Origin: Acidobacteriaceae bacterium
GTDB lineage: Bacteria; Acidobacteriota; Terriglobia; Terriglobales; Acidobacteriaceae
Assembly: GCA_027307295.1 (NCBI GenBank)
Contig: DAHUXF010000131.1
Coordinates: forward strand, 1-7,604
Length of the DNA stretch: 7,604 nucleotides
Direction: 5' to 3'
Each line of letters begins with the position of its first letter. Positions within the stretch are counted from its first letter, which is position 1. Below the pieces are notes generated by a model. That model did no database searches and was not told where the DNA came from. It saw only the letters and a list, made by a program, of their open reading frames with translations. A program made the translations under genes and the position numbers. Shown here piece by piece: positions 1-6,711 of the stretch.

Positions 1-1
1 C

Positions 2-937
2 CAGCTTTTGCAGCGTATCCGCCGCCAAAGCCGCAAAGGGGTGGGGGTGGTACAGAGCATTGGCGATGACTGTGCGATTCTCCAGGTTCCCAAGGGCGCT
101 CAGCTTCTGGTTACAACCGATCTCTGTATTGAGAATGTGCATTTTCGCCGGATCTGGCACCCTCCAGTTTCAGTGGGACATAGGTGCCTGACACGCGGAC
201 TGAGCGACATTGCAGCCATGGGTGGAGAGCCGCTGGCGTGCTTCCTGTCTCTGGGGCTGCCCGAAAAATTACCCATCGGCTGGGTGGACGGCTTTCTGAA
301 AGGTCTAAACACGCTGGCCCGGCGGTTCGGTATTGAACTGGCCGGCGGAGACACCTCCAGCGCTCCCTGCATCATGGCTGACATCATTGTCACGGGTCAC
401 GCTCCTGCCGGAAAGGCCGTGTTACGCTCCGGGGCCAGGCCGGGAGACCGTATTTACGTTACCGGCCAACTGGGTGCTTCTGCGGCCATTCTGCAACGGT
501 TGTATGCTGGGAAAAAGGTTCGCCCTCTACCGGGTAGTCCGCATTTTTATCCTCAGCCCCGGTTGGCCGTGGGGCAATGGCTGAGACTGCACAGCGTAGC
601 CACCGCAATGATTGATCTGAGTGATGGCCTCTCAGTGGATTTATCGCACATTTGCGAAGAAAGCGGCGTTTCCGCCACAGTCACTTCCGCACAAATACCA
701 ATTGCCCAGAATGCAGACCTAAAACTTGCTCTCCATGGAGGAGAGGACTATGAACTTCTTTTTACCGCCAGGGCAGCAAGCAGGCTTCCCTCTGCCGTTG
801 CCGGCGTGCAAATTACCGAAATTGGAGCGATCACCAAGCCAAGAAATAACTCGTCAGCAATACTGGTTCTGGGGGAAAATGGCAGGGTCAGCCGGTTGCC
901 GCAACTAGGTTGGGAGCATTTTCACAGAAAGCACTGA
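2..937 (+). CDS. thiL: Thiamine-monophosphate kinase (ThiL), 5' end cut by window edge
   Basis: This gene encodes the cytosolic ATP-dependent kinase that converts thiamine monophosphate to thiamine diphosphate, the last step of cofactor synthesis. The reading frame is open to the window edge. Counting from the Leu codon at position 8, the family motifs appear in order: GDDCAIL at 19-25 (nucleotide and Mg binding), TTDLCIENVHF at 36-46, LSDIAAMGGEP at 65-75, GGDT at 113-116, VTGQLGASAA at 151-160, MIDLSDGLSVDL at 201-212 and HGGEDYELLF at 243-252. These match the PurM/ThiL fold. The TTG at 8 is a poor start candidate, because the upstream codons give Gln-Leu-Leu and continue the helix (E-x-x-LI-x-x-IRR type) that normally opens ThiL. 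Probably only a few residues are missing. The 311 visible residues fit the usual length of 310-330. The next gene starts 62 bases downstream on the same strand. Nothing in the sequence suggests thiamine-specific regulation here, since the upstream region is not visible. Confidence 0.95.
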   Translation, partial: QLLQRIRRQSRKGVGVVQSIGDDCAILQVPKGAQLLVTTDLCIENVHFRRIWHPPVSVGHRCLTRGLSDIAAMGGEPLACFLSLGLPEKLPIGWVDGFLKGLNTLARRFGIELAGGDTSSAPCIMADIIVTGHAPAGKAVLRSGARPGDRIYVTGQLGASAAILQRLYAGKKVRPLPGSPHFYPQPRLAVGQWLRLHSVATAMIDLSDGLSVDLSHICEESGVSATVTSAQIPIAQNADLKLALHGGEDYELLFTARAASRLPSAVAGVQITEIGAITKPRNNSSAILVLGENGRVSRLPQLGWEHFHRKH

Positions 938-999
938 AGCATCAAACGCACGCAAGGATGCGGTAACTATTCAAGTTTAAACCCCTTAGGAAATGGTGT
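938..999 (+). other. Intergenic gap between thiL and the Yip1-like gene
   Basis: This 62-base gap is the longest non-coding stretch in the window. It holds a short inverted repeat, GCATC at 939-943 and GATGC at 957-961, with a 13-base loop and no T-run after it. It also holds the 8-base palindrome GTTTAAAC at 975-982 and the ribosome binding site of the next gene. I see no convincing -35/-10 pair and no intrinsic terminator, so read-through from thiL is possible. Confidence 0.5.
988..992 (+). promoter_or_regulatory. Ribosome binding site of the Yip1-like gene
   Basis: AGGAA lies seven bases before the ATG at 1000. This is a well-placed Shine-Dalgarno element and supports that start codon. 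No other start in the same frame lies nearby with a comparable site. Confidence 0.65.
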
Positions 1000-1812
1000 A
1001 TGAATTTTCCGACAAGTCCGACTCCGCCACCGCCGTCACCTTATCCCGCATCCGTTCCACCTGCTCCCGTTGAGCCCACTGGCCCCGGCCTTTCTGAGGC
1101 GGAACGGCTGATCAACGTTTTCATTGCGCCAAAGAAAACATTTGAAGACCTGAAGCGCAATGCCAGTTGGTGGGCGCCATGGCTGATTGCTGCGATATTT
1201 ACGCTGATCCTTGGCATTGTCGCTGTCCAAAAAATCGACATGGCGCACCTGGTGCAGCAGCAAATTGATCGCTCACCGGCTGCGCAGAAACGAATGGAGC
1301 GAGCCACGCCTGAGCAGCGAGCCCAGGGCATCGCGCTTCAGGCAACTATCACAAAGGTGACTTTTTATATTTCGCCTCTGTTCACATTACTGGGTGGAGT
1401 GATTGTGGCTGCTGTTTTGCTGTTTATCTTCAACTTTGTACTGGGAGCAGAAGTTCCATTTTCGCGAGCATTGGCGATTGTGTTTTATTCTGGAATCCCC
1501 GGAGTGCTGGTAACGATTCTGCTCACGATCAGCATCCTGGCTAGCTCAGATCCTTCTACCATTGACATCGCTGGGAACCCGATGCCAACGAACCTCGGCT
1601 TTTGTCTGGATTCCCAGGGCAACAAGCTTTTATATGGAATCGCATCGGCTGTGGATATCTTTAAGATTTGGGGCATTGTTCTGTTGGGGCTGGGATTTTC
1701 CACGGCATCTTCCAACCGAAAACCAAGCACCGGAACTGCTATCACAACCATGTTCGTCGTTTATGGAATTGTTATCTTGGTAGGCATCGGCTTTAGAATG
1801 GCGTTCAACTGA
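1000..1812 (+). CDS. Yip1-family integral membrane protein
   Basis: This is a 270-residue inner-membrane protein resembling the bacterial Yip1 domain family. These proteins have no established biochemical role in bacteria. Residues 1-30 are strongly proline-rich and probably disordered in the cytoplasm. A conserved-looking amphipathic stretch (about 31-55, with SEAERLINVF and PKKTFEDLKR) leads into the first membrane segment. Hydrophobic segments lie at about 58-77, 122-148, 157-182, 209-236 and 246-266. A polar loop at 81-121 is rich in Gln, Arg and Glu, and a second loop at 183-208 contains NPMPTNLGF, a motif I associate with acidobacterial members. There is no signal peptide and no catalytic motif. 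The ATG start is supported by AGGAA at 988-992. The gene ends 25 bases before the radical SAM gene, so the two are probably one transcript. The family call is from overall layout and remembered motifs; a generic DUF membrane protein is the alternative. Confidence 0.75.
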   Translation: MNFPTSPTPPPPSPYPASVPPAPVEPTGPGLSEAERLINVFIAPKKTFEDLKRNASWWAPWLIAAIFTLILGIVAVQKIDMAHLVQQQIDRSPAAQKRMERATPEQRAQGIALQATITKVTFYISPLFTLLGGVIVAAVLLFIFNFVLGAEVPFSRALAIVFYSGIPGVLVTILLTISILASSDPSTIDIAGNPMPTNLGFCLDSQGNKLLYGIASAVDIFKIWGIVLLGLGFSTASSNRKPSTGTAITTMFVVYGIVILVGIGFRMAFN

Positions 1813-1837
1813 TCGCACGAAATGAAAAATCGTCCGT

Positions 1838-2989
1838 TTGCCGATAAAAATCAACCGTTTACTGGTCCATTGGCTCCAAAGCCAGCCTGTGTATGATCTA
1901 ATTACTAGTTTATACATGGCAGAGCTTAAAGTCAGGATAAGGCGGCAGATCAAGGCGGCACATCGCACCTTTCGCGAACTCAGGATGATTGCGAAGGGGT
2001 TGCTTTCCACTGATCACCCCATCCAGGTCCACATTATTCCCATGCGGCGCTGTAACCTCTCCTGCGCCTACTGCAACGAATACGACGATTTCTCTGATCC
2101 CGTTCCTCTGGAAGAGATGTACCGCCGCATTGACAAGCTGGCAGCGCTGGGCACCACGCTCATTACCATCAGTGGCGGTGAGACCCTGCTGCATCCGCAG
2201 CTGGATGAAATCATTCACCGCATCCACTCCCACGGAATTATGAGCGGGCTAATCACGAACGGCTATCTTCTGACGCCGCAACGCATACAGCAGCTGAATG
2301 CCGCTGGACTCGACCATCTGCAGATCTCCATTGATAACGTTAAGCCGGACGATGTTTCCAAGAAGTCGCTCAAGGTGCTGGACAAGAAATTGCAATGGCT
2401 GCGCGAACATGCCGAGTTCCACGTGAACATTAATTCCGTGATAGGAGCCGGCGTCAAAGAGCAGTGGGACGCCGTGGCGATCGGTAAGCGCGCGGTGGAA
2501 CTGGGCTTCACCTCTACAGTGGGCATTATCCATGACGGTACCGGACAATTGCGTCCGCTGGACAAGGAAGCGCAAACGGTTTTCGCTGAGATGAAGAAGC
2601 TGGGCAAGCACAGCTATGCGCGGTTCAACCAGTTCCAGGACAACATTGCCCTGGGCCGGCCCAATGACTGGCGTTGCCGCGCCGGCGCCCGTTACTTGTA
2701 TATATGCGAGAACGGCCTGGTGCATTATTGCTCTCAGCAGCGCGGCTATCCTGGAACGCCTCTGGCTGACTACACAACGGCTGACATCCGCCGCGAGTTT
2801 CTTTCGGAAAAATCATGCGCCCCTAACTGCACTATCTCCTGCGTTCACCAGACTTCTCTGGTGGATTTTTGGCGGGCGCCCCAGACCCTTGCGTCCCCGC
2901 TTAAGTTCGAACTGCCGGCACAGGCCGAATTAGTCCAGATTGCGGTTCCCTCAGAAGACCGGAACAAAGAATCTGTCATGGCCGACTAA
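1838..2989 (+). CDS. Radical SAM enzyme with SPASM/twitch-like C-terminal cysteine domain, substrate unknown
   Basis: This 383-residue enzyme should cleave S-adenosylmethionine with a [4Fe-4S] cluster to give a 5'-deoxyadenosyl radical. The cluster motif CNLSCAYC (C72, C76, C79; bases 2051-2074) is the canonical CxxxCxxC. SGGE at 112-115 is the SAM amino-group motif, LITNG at 138-142 and QISID at 162-166 are the usual barrel strands, and the barrel spans roughly 63-260. The C-terminal part has six cysteines, C280, C290, C298, C327, C331 and C335. C280 to C298 fits the SPASM opening (C-x12-G-x4-C), but the second group is C-x3-C-x3-C rather than the SPASM CX2CX5CX3C. One auxiliary cluster (twitch-like) is therefore likely. 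The N-terminal ~60 residues are basic and helical. The TTG start at 1838 follows an in-frame TGA at 1823 and lacks a clear ribosome binding site; GTG 1889 and ATG 1916 are alternatives. I do not recognise a specific subfamily. RiPP maturase, sactisynthase-like and other modification roles all remain open. Confidence 0.85.
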   Translation: MPIKINRLLVHWLQSQPVYDLITSLYMAELKVRIRRQIKAAHRTFRELRMIAKGLLSTDHPIQVHIIPMRRCNLSCAYCNEYDDFSDPVPLEEMYRRIDKLAALGTTLITISGGETLLHPQLDEIIHRIHSHGIMSGLITNGYLLTPQRIQQLNAAGLDHLQISIDNVKPDDVSKKSLKVLDKKLQWLREHAEFHVNINSVIGAGVKEQWDAVAIGKRAVELGFTSTVGIIHDGTGQLRPLDKEAQTVFAEMKKLGKHSYARFNQFQDNIALGRPNDWRCRAGARYLYICENGLVHYCSQQRGYPGTPLADYTTADIRREFLSEKSCAPNCTISCVHQTSLVDFWRAPQTLASPLKFELPAQAELVQIAVPSEDRNKESVMAD

Positions 2990-4948
2990 TTACGGCTCGA
3001 ACCCGACCGCCTTCCACAGTGGCGCGGATTGAAACATCCTTCCTGCAGCAAATACTGTGGTTACTTTGCGAATGTCGCTGATATTCGCCAGCGGGTTTCC
3101 GTCCACAAGAATTACGTCCGCCCGCTTTCCCACTTCAATCGTGCCTGAGTCTTTATCCATGCCCATGTCGCGCGCCGGGACCAGCGTGGCCGCCTGGATC
3201 GCTTCCATGGGAGTGAATCCGGCTGTCACGTAAAGCTCAATTTCGCGGTCAAGGCTGAAGCCGGGGACGGACTGGTCCGTTCCGGCAACAATGGGCACAC
3301 CCGCAGCGTGGAGCACGCGGATGGTGTCCAGAAACAGCTTGAACACCGCCGCAGAACCTTGCGCCTGGGCCGCAGATGCTCCCATCGTCTCAAGGCCATT
3401 CTTCAGCTCCGGAGCTATCCTGCTAATGCCCGGCTCGAATTCAGAAACAGGATGGTCCAGGGGATGGTTTATCAATTCCATCAATGCGATGGTTGGATCC
3501 ACCACAACATGGTGCTCCAGGAGAAGCTGCAACACCTTCTTTACCTGGGCTGAATCAGGATCGATCTGGTGCGTCCTGGGATCAGCCAGCACATCCGTGA
3601 TGTAATTAATATGGTTGATCTGGTCCATGCCCGCTTCAATCCCTTGTTTGGCATTCATGCCAATAGGAATATGCCCTGTTACGGTCATGCCCAGCCGGTG
3701 TGCTTCCGCCGTGACCACTTTCAATATGTCTGGTTTTACCGAGCTGTAAACCTTGATCTGCTGGAATCCGGCAGCCTTGTATTTTCGTACTTGCTCGCGG
3801 GCCTGTTCCGGAGAATCAACGCGCACCACCCCCAGCGAGTATTGGCTGGTTCCATCGACAATACCGGCCATCACCAGTCGCGGACCAATCCCCTGGCCTG
3901 TATCAATCGCATCACGGGCGGCAATAATGAACTCCCGTTCGTTGCCTACATCGCGCGCCGTGGTCACGCCCGTGGCAAGATAGATGGGCCCCCACTCCAC
4001 CTGCTCAAAATGAGCGTGCATCTCCCATAATCCCGGAAGCACGCTTTTGCCCTGGGCATCAATGACCTGTGCGCCAGCGGGAACAGAAGTGGTTGAGGCC
4101 GGACCTGCGGCCGCAATCCTACCCTCGCGCAGGACCACCACTGAGTCCTCCACCGGGGCCTTGCCCGTGCCGTCAATCAACCGGACACCCACAATGGCGA
4201 TTACAGGTTTTGCCGGGCCGCTGAATCCAGAAGCCATTTTGGCCAGGTTGGCCATGCCGTCACGCGCTGCACCGGTAACGAACGCGGGCAAGGCATCTTC
4301 ATAGCCCTCTGCCACAGCCTCAAAATGATCCAGTTCCGCATCCACGCTCACCAGCGCCACCAGATGCTCCTGCTCATCCAACCAAAGCGATTCCATGCCC
4401 CAGATCAACCCGCGAATCAAAAATTTGCGCAGCTTCACATGACGGCTTCCGGCTGTTACCGTCTCGGCGCCCAGGTCCTGAATCTGTACCTCGCCGCGCG
4501 GGAGCGTCTTTAACGTTCGTGGACTGCCATGAGTGAGCCAGTAGCGGACCAGCATCATCTGCACGGAAACAGGAGCGTAGCCTTCAATATCAAAGAAATT
4601 TTCGCCCGGTGGAATAGTTACACCACCGGCACTGCGGACCTGGACTGCGTCGTCGATGGAAGAGAAGCGCGAGATCTTGCCCTTGATCTGCAATGCGCGC
4701 GGCGTGAGGTCTTTCTCCATGGTCAACACGGTGGCCAGTGGAACGGCGGAGCCGCGGTCAACAAATTTGAAATCAGACTTAAGCGTGATTTCAGATTGCG
4801 TGCGGGTGATACTGTACGTTTCTTTGCCGATGAGCTGCTCAAACTTGTGCAGATTAAAGACGCCCTGCTCTGTGGATGTGGTCTCCGTCTGCGCCCAGCA
4901 TGCGCTTCCGCAGACGATGAATAAAAGAACATAAGTTCGTAACTTCAC
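2990..4948 (-). CDS. Exported amidohydrolase, imidazolonepropionase/Xaa-Pro-dipeptidase-like
   Basis: This 652-residue metal-dependent hydrolase probably acts in the periplasm on an amide or cyclic-amide substrate. Residues 1-20 form a signal peptide (basic MKLR, hydrophobic core, likely cleavage near A19). GSAC at 14-17 is only a weak lipobox. Residues ~21-240 form a beta-rich extension that I cannot name. The amidohydrolase domain runs from ~249 to 640. It opens with GVRLIDGTG (254-262), a hallmark of this group. Visible metal-site residues are HAH (H311, H313), K399 in IKVYS (candidate carboxylated lysine), H426 in TGHIP, H446 in INHIN and D558 in AGTDQS. The usual C-terminal strand returns as GTIEVGKRADVILVDGNPL at 602-620. 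The GTG start is supported by AGGCGG four bases upstream and by the signal peptide it exposes. The gene lies 27 bases after the racemase and is probably last in the operon. The family hydrolyses dipeptides, N-acyl amino acids and imidazolones, so the substrate cannot be read from sequence. Confidence 0.85.
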   Translation of the reverse strand: MKLRTYVLLFIVCGSACWAQTETTSTEQGVFNLHKFEQLIGKETYSITRTQSEITLKSDFKFVDRGSAVPLATVLTMEKDLTPRALQIKGKISRFSSIDDAVQVRSAGGVTIPPGENFFDIEGYAPVSVQMMLVRYWLTHGSPRTLKTLPRGEVQIQDLGAETVTAGSRHVKLRKFLIRGLIWGMESLWLDEQEHLVALVSVDAELDHFEAVAEGYEDALPAFVTGAARDGMANLAKMASGFSGPAKPVIAIVGVRLIDGTGKAPVEDSVVVLREGRIAAAGPASTTSVPAGAQVIDAQGKSVLPGLWEMHAHFEQVEWGPIYLATGVTTARDVGNEREFIIAARDAIDTGQGIGPRLVMAGIVDGTSQYSLGVVRVDSPEQAREQVRKYKAAGFQQIKVYSSVKPDILKVVTAEAHRLGMTVTGHIPIGMNAKQGIEAGMDQINHINYITDVLADPRTHQIDPDSAQVKKVLQLLLEHHVVVDPTIALMELINHPLDHPVSEFEPGISRIAPELKNGLETMGASAAQAQGSAAVFKLFLDTIRVLHAAGVPIVAGTDQSVPGFSLDREIELYVTAGFTPMEAIQAATLVPARDMGMDKDSGTIEVGKRADVILVDGNPLANISDIRKVTTVFAAGRMFQSAPLWKAVGFEP

Positions 4949-4952
4949 TATT

Positions 4953-4958
4953 CCGCCT
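4953..4958 (-). promoter_or_regulatory. Ribosome binding site of the exported amidohydrolase
   Basis: Read on the minus strand this is AGGCGG, one mismatch from the AGGAGG consensus, followed by AATA and then the GTG start at 4948-4946. It decides in favour of GTG, which exposes a normal signal peptide. Confidence 0.55.
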
Positions 4959-4975
4959 TGTTGATGAATTTTGCG

Positions 4976-5671
4976 TTAGATCTGGAGCGCATGGCGCAGC
5001 GCTGCACGGGCCAGCGTCCGGGTTGAATCCAGTGTCGGCAGTGGCGATTCGCGGTCGCTGATGAGCAGCGGTATCTCTGTACAGCCAAGCACCACCGCAT
5101 CGCAGCCGTCAGCCTTAAATTCCTCGATTACGTGCTGAAAGTAGGCGAGTGCTTGCGGTGTCTGCTGTCCACGCACCAGTTCATCAAAAATGATGGCGTT
5201 GATCCGCTCCTGCTGGGCCAAACTTGGACGCATGTAGCCAATGCCCATTTCGTCCAGCTTTTCCGGATAGACGCTGCCACTGACCAGAAACTTTGTGCCC
5301 GTCAATCCCAGCTTCCTGAATCCGCGACGCTGGGCTTCCTTGCCGACCTCTTCCGCTATATGCAACCAGGGCAGTGGCGAATGCGGCAGCACATGCGGCA
5401 TGGCCTGATGGATTGTGTTGTCAGGACAGATGAGGAAATCAGCGCCCGCGCGCTGCAACACATGGGCAGACCGCAGCATGAGAGCGCCAATTGCAGCCCA
5501 GTCCATGGCGAACTCCAGCGGCTTCATATACTCCGCCAGAGAGATGGTATGCATGGTTACTTCGGGGTGCGCGTGCCGGCCCATCATCGGCTCCGCCTCA
5601 AGGCATAGAGTGCGATAACAGAGCGCCGCGCCTTCAGCGCTGCATCCAACAATGCCAATATGCTTCGTCAT
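4976..5671 (-). CDS. Aspartate/glutamate racemase family protein with atypical first active-site residue
   Basis: This 231-residue cytosolic protein belongs to the Asp/Glu/hydantoin racemase superfamily, whose PLP-independent racemases invert the alpha-carbon of acidic or other amino acids with two facing acid/base residues. The N-terminal IGIVGCSAEG (5-14) occupies the usual IGIVGG position. LICPDNTIH (80-88) is the first half-site, LTGTKFLVSG (123-132) and ERINAIIFDELVRG (155-168) are typical linker motifs, and VVLGCTEIPLL (193-203) carries the second catalytic cysteine, C197. In characterised members the residue just before the NT pair is Thr or Cys; here it is Asp (D84), with a Cys two places earlier (C82). 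Racemase activity is therefore likely but not assured. The ATG overlaps the stop of the upstream deaminase gene as ATGA (5671-5668). No good Shine-Dalgarno sequence precedes it, so translation is probably coupled. Length is normal for the family. Alternatives within the superfamily are a decarboxylase or isomerase. Confidence 0.8.
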   Translation of the reverse strand: MTKHIGIVGCSAEGAALCYRTLCLEAEPMMGRHAHPEVTMHTISLAEYMKPLEFAMDWAAIGALMLRSAHVLQRAGADFLICPDNTIHQAMPHVLPHSPLPWLHIAEEVGKEAQRRGFRKLGLTGTKFLVSGSVYPEKLDEMGIGYMRPSLAQQERINAIIFDELVRGQQTPQALAYFQHVIEEFKADGCDAVVLGCTEIPLLISDRESPLPTLDSTRTLARAALRHALQI

Positions 5672-6711
5672 ACCAGAAAATCAATTTGTGAAAGGAACTT
5701 CAATTTTTTTTCTACGGGCAGAAATGATGCTTCAAAGGAATTGCGGGCCAGTTCGCGTAAATGATCTTTAGTGAACTCAAACTCTTTTTGCGCCAGCTCA
5801 TATTCCTTATTAAGAGACGTTTGAAACATCGCAGGGTCATCCGTGTTGAGCGTGATCATCAGGCCCTGATCAAAAAATTTGCGCGCGGGATGGTCATGCA
5901 AGTCAGTACACGCCCCGGTACGCAGGTTGCTGGTGATGCACAGCTCCACCGGGACCTGTTTTTGCGCCATCACTTCCATCAACTCCTGGTCGCGGGCCGC
6001 GGCCAGGCCGTGTCCAATGCGTTCCGCCCCAATGTTTAACGCTCCCCAAACCGATTCCGGTCCGGTGGTTTCACCCGCATGAGCGGTGAGCCGCAGTCCG
6101 TTGTCCATGGCTTTCTTATAAAGATCACGAAACCACTCAGCCGGGCCGCGCGCTTCGTCGCCACCAATGCCCACGGCAACCACGTTGCGGTCACGCAGGC
6201 GTGCTGCCAGATCAAAGACCTCGGCGGCGGCCTCAGCGCCAAAATGCCGGACCGCATCAAATATCCACAGCAGTGAGACGCCGAAGTCGCGATGCCCACG
6301 CTCGCGTCCGCGCTCCATGCCTTCAAACAGCGGCTCCACTTGCTGTCCTCGCCACCTGACCACGCCAATGCTGACGTAGACTTCAGCATGCATCACGTTT
6401 TGCTGGCGCAGTTTTTGCATCAGGCGGTAGGTAATCAGCTCATAGTCCTCCGGCGCGCGAAGGCGCTCCGTAACAGTCTTAAAAGCCATGAGAAAGCCGT
6501 TAAAATCCTGGTAAGAGTAACGGCGGCGGACCTCTTCTTCAGTCAACACGTCGCCGCTGCCACTGATGTCATAGCGATTGTTTTCCGTCGGCAACGGAGT
6601 GTTGTAGCGGCGGCTTAACTCAGCCAGCGTAACTGGATCAACACTGCCTTCCAGATGCAGGTGAAGTTCTGCTTTGGGTAACGACTGAATGAAAGTTTTT
6701 GCAGCCATCAC
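5668..6711 (-). CDS. add: Adenosine deaminase family protein
   Basis: This 347-residue cytosolic Zn hydrolase is predicted to deaminate adenosine to inosine, or a related adenine nucleoside. Family motifs appear in order: ELHLHLEGS at 15-23 (metal ligands H17 and H19), GIGGDEA at 181-187 (replacing the usual G-x-D-L-A-G), TAHAGE at 209-214 (ligand H211, catalytic E214), RIGHG at 231-235 (H234), ELCITSNLRTG at 256-266 and LNTDDP at 288-293 (ligand D291 followed by D292). All catalytic residues I expect are present. The reading frame begins at GTG 6711, with ATG directly after it at 6708. Either start overlaps the permease stop (GTGATG), so coupling is likely and the ATG may be the true start. 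The gene overlaps the racemase by four bases. The family also includes aminodeoxyfutalosine deaminases of menaquinone synthesis and enzymes acting on 5'-deoxyadenosine, so the gene symbol is provisional. Confidence 0.85.
   Translation of the reverse strand: MMAAKTFIQSLPKAELHLHLEGSVDPVTLAELSRRYNTPLPTENNRYDISGSGDVLTEEEVRRRYSYQDFNGFLMAFKTVTERLRAPEDYELITYRLMQKLRQQNVMHAEVYVSIGVVRWRGQQVEPLFEGMERGRERGHRDFGVSLLWIFDAVRHFGAEAAAEVFDLAARLRDRNVVAVGIGGDEARGPAEWFRDLYKKAMDNGLRLTAHAGETTGPESVWGALNIGAERIGHGLAAARDQELMEVMAQKQVPVELCITSNLRTGACTDLHDHPARKFFDQGLMITLNTDDPAMFQTSLNKEYELAQKEFEFTKDHLRELARNSFEASFLPVEKKLKFLSQIDFLV

Noticed and set aside
8..10. TTG at 8 as the start of thiL
   Set aside because: The upstream in-frame codons fit the N-terminal helix of ThiL, so the true start probably lies just left of the window.
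939..961. Inverted repeat GCATC/GATGC after thiL as a terminator
   Set aside because: The stem is only five pairs with a 13-base loop and no T-run, which is too weak for an intrinsic terminator.
2249..2725. 158-codon open frame on the minus strand inside the radical SAM gene
   Set aside because: It is wholly covered by a well-supported gene on the other strand and shows no family motif, so it is a shadow frame.
2945..2965. GTTCC/GGAAC hairpin near the end of the radical SAM gene
   Set aside because: It is a five-pair stem with an 11-base loop inside coding sequence and no T-run, so chance is the simpler explanation.
3569..4030. 153-codon open frame on the plus strand inside the amidohydrolase gene
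   Set aside because: It lies antisense to the conserved amidohydrolase barrel and is explained by codon bias of the real gene.
5132..5608. 158-codon open frame on the plus strand inside the racemase gene
   Set aside because: It lies opposite a clear racemase-family gene, and its His- and Arg-rich translation resembles no protein I know.
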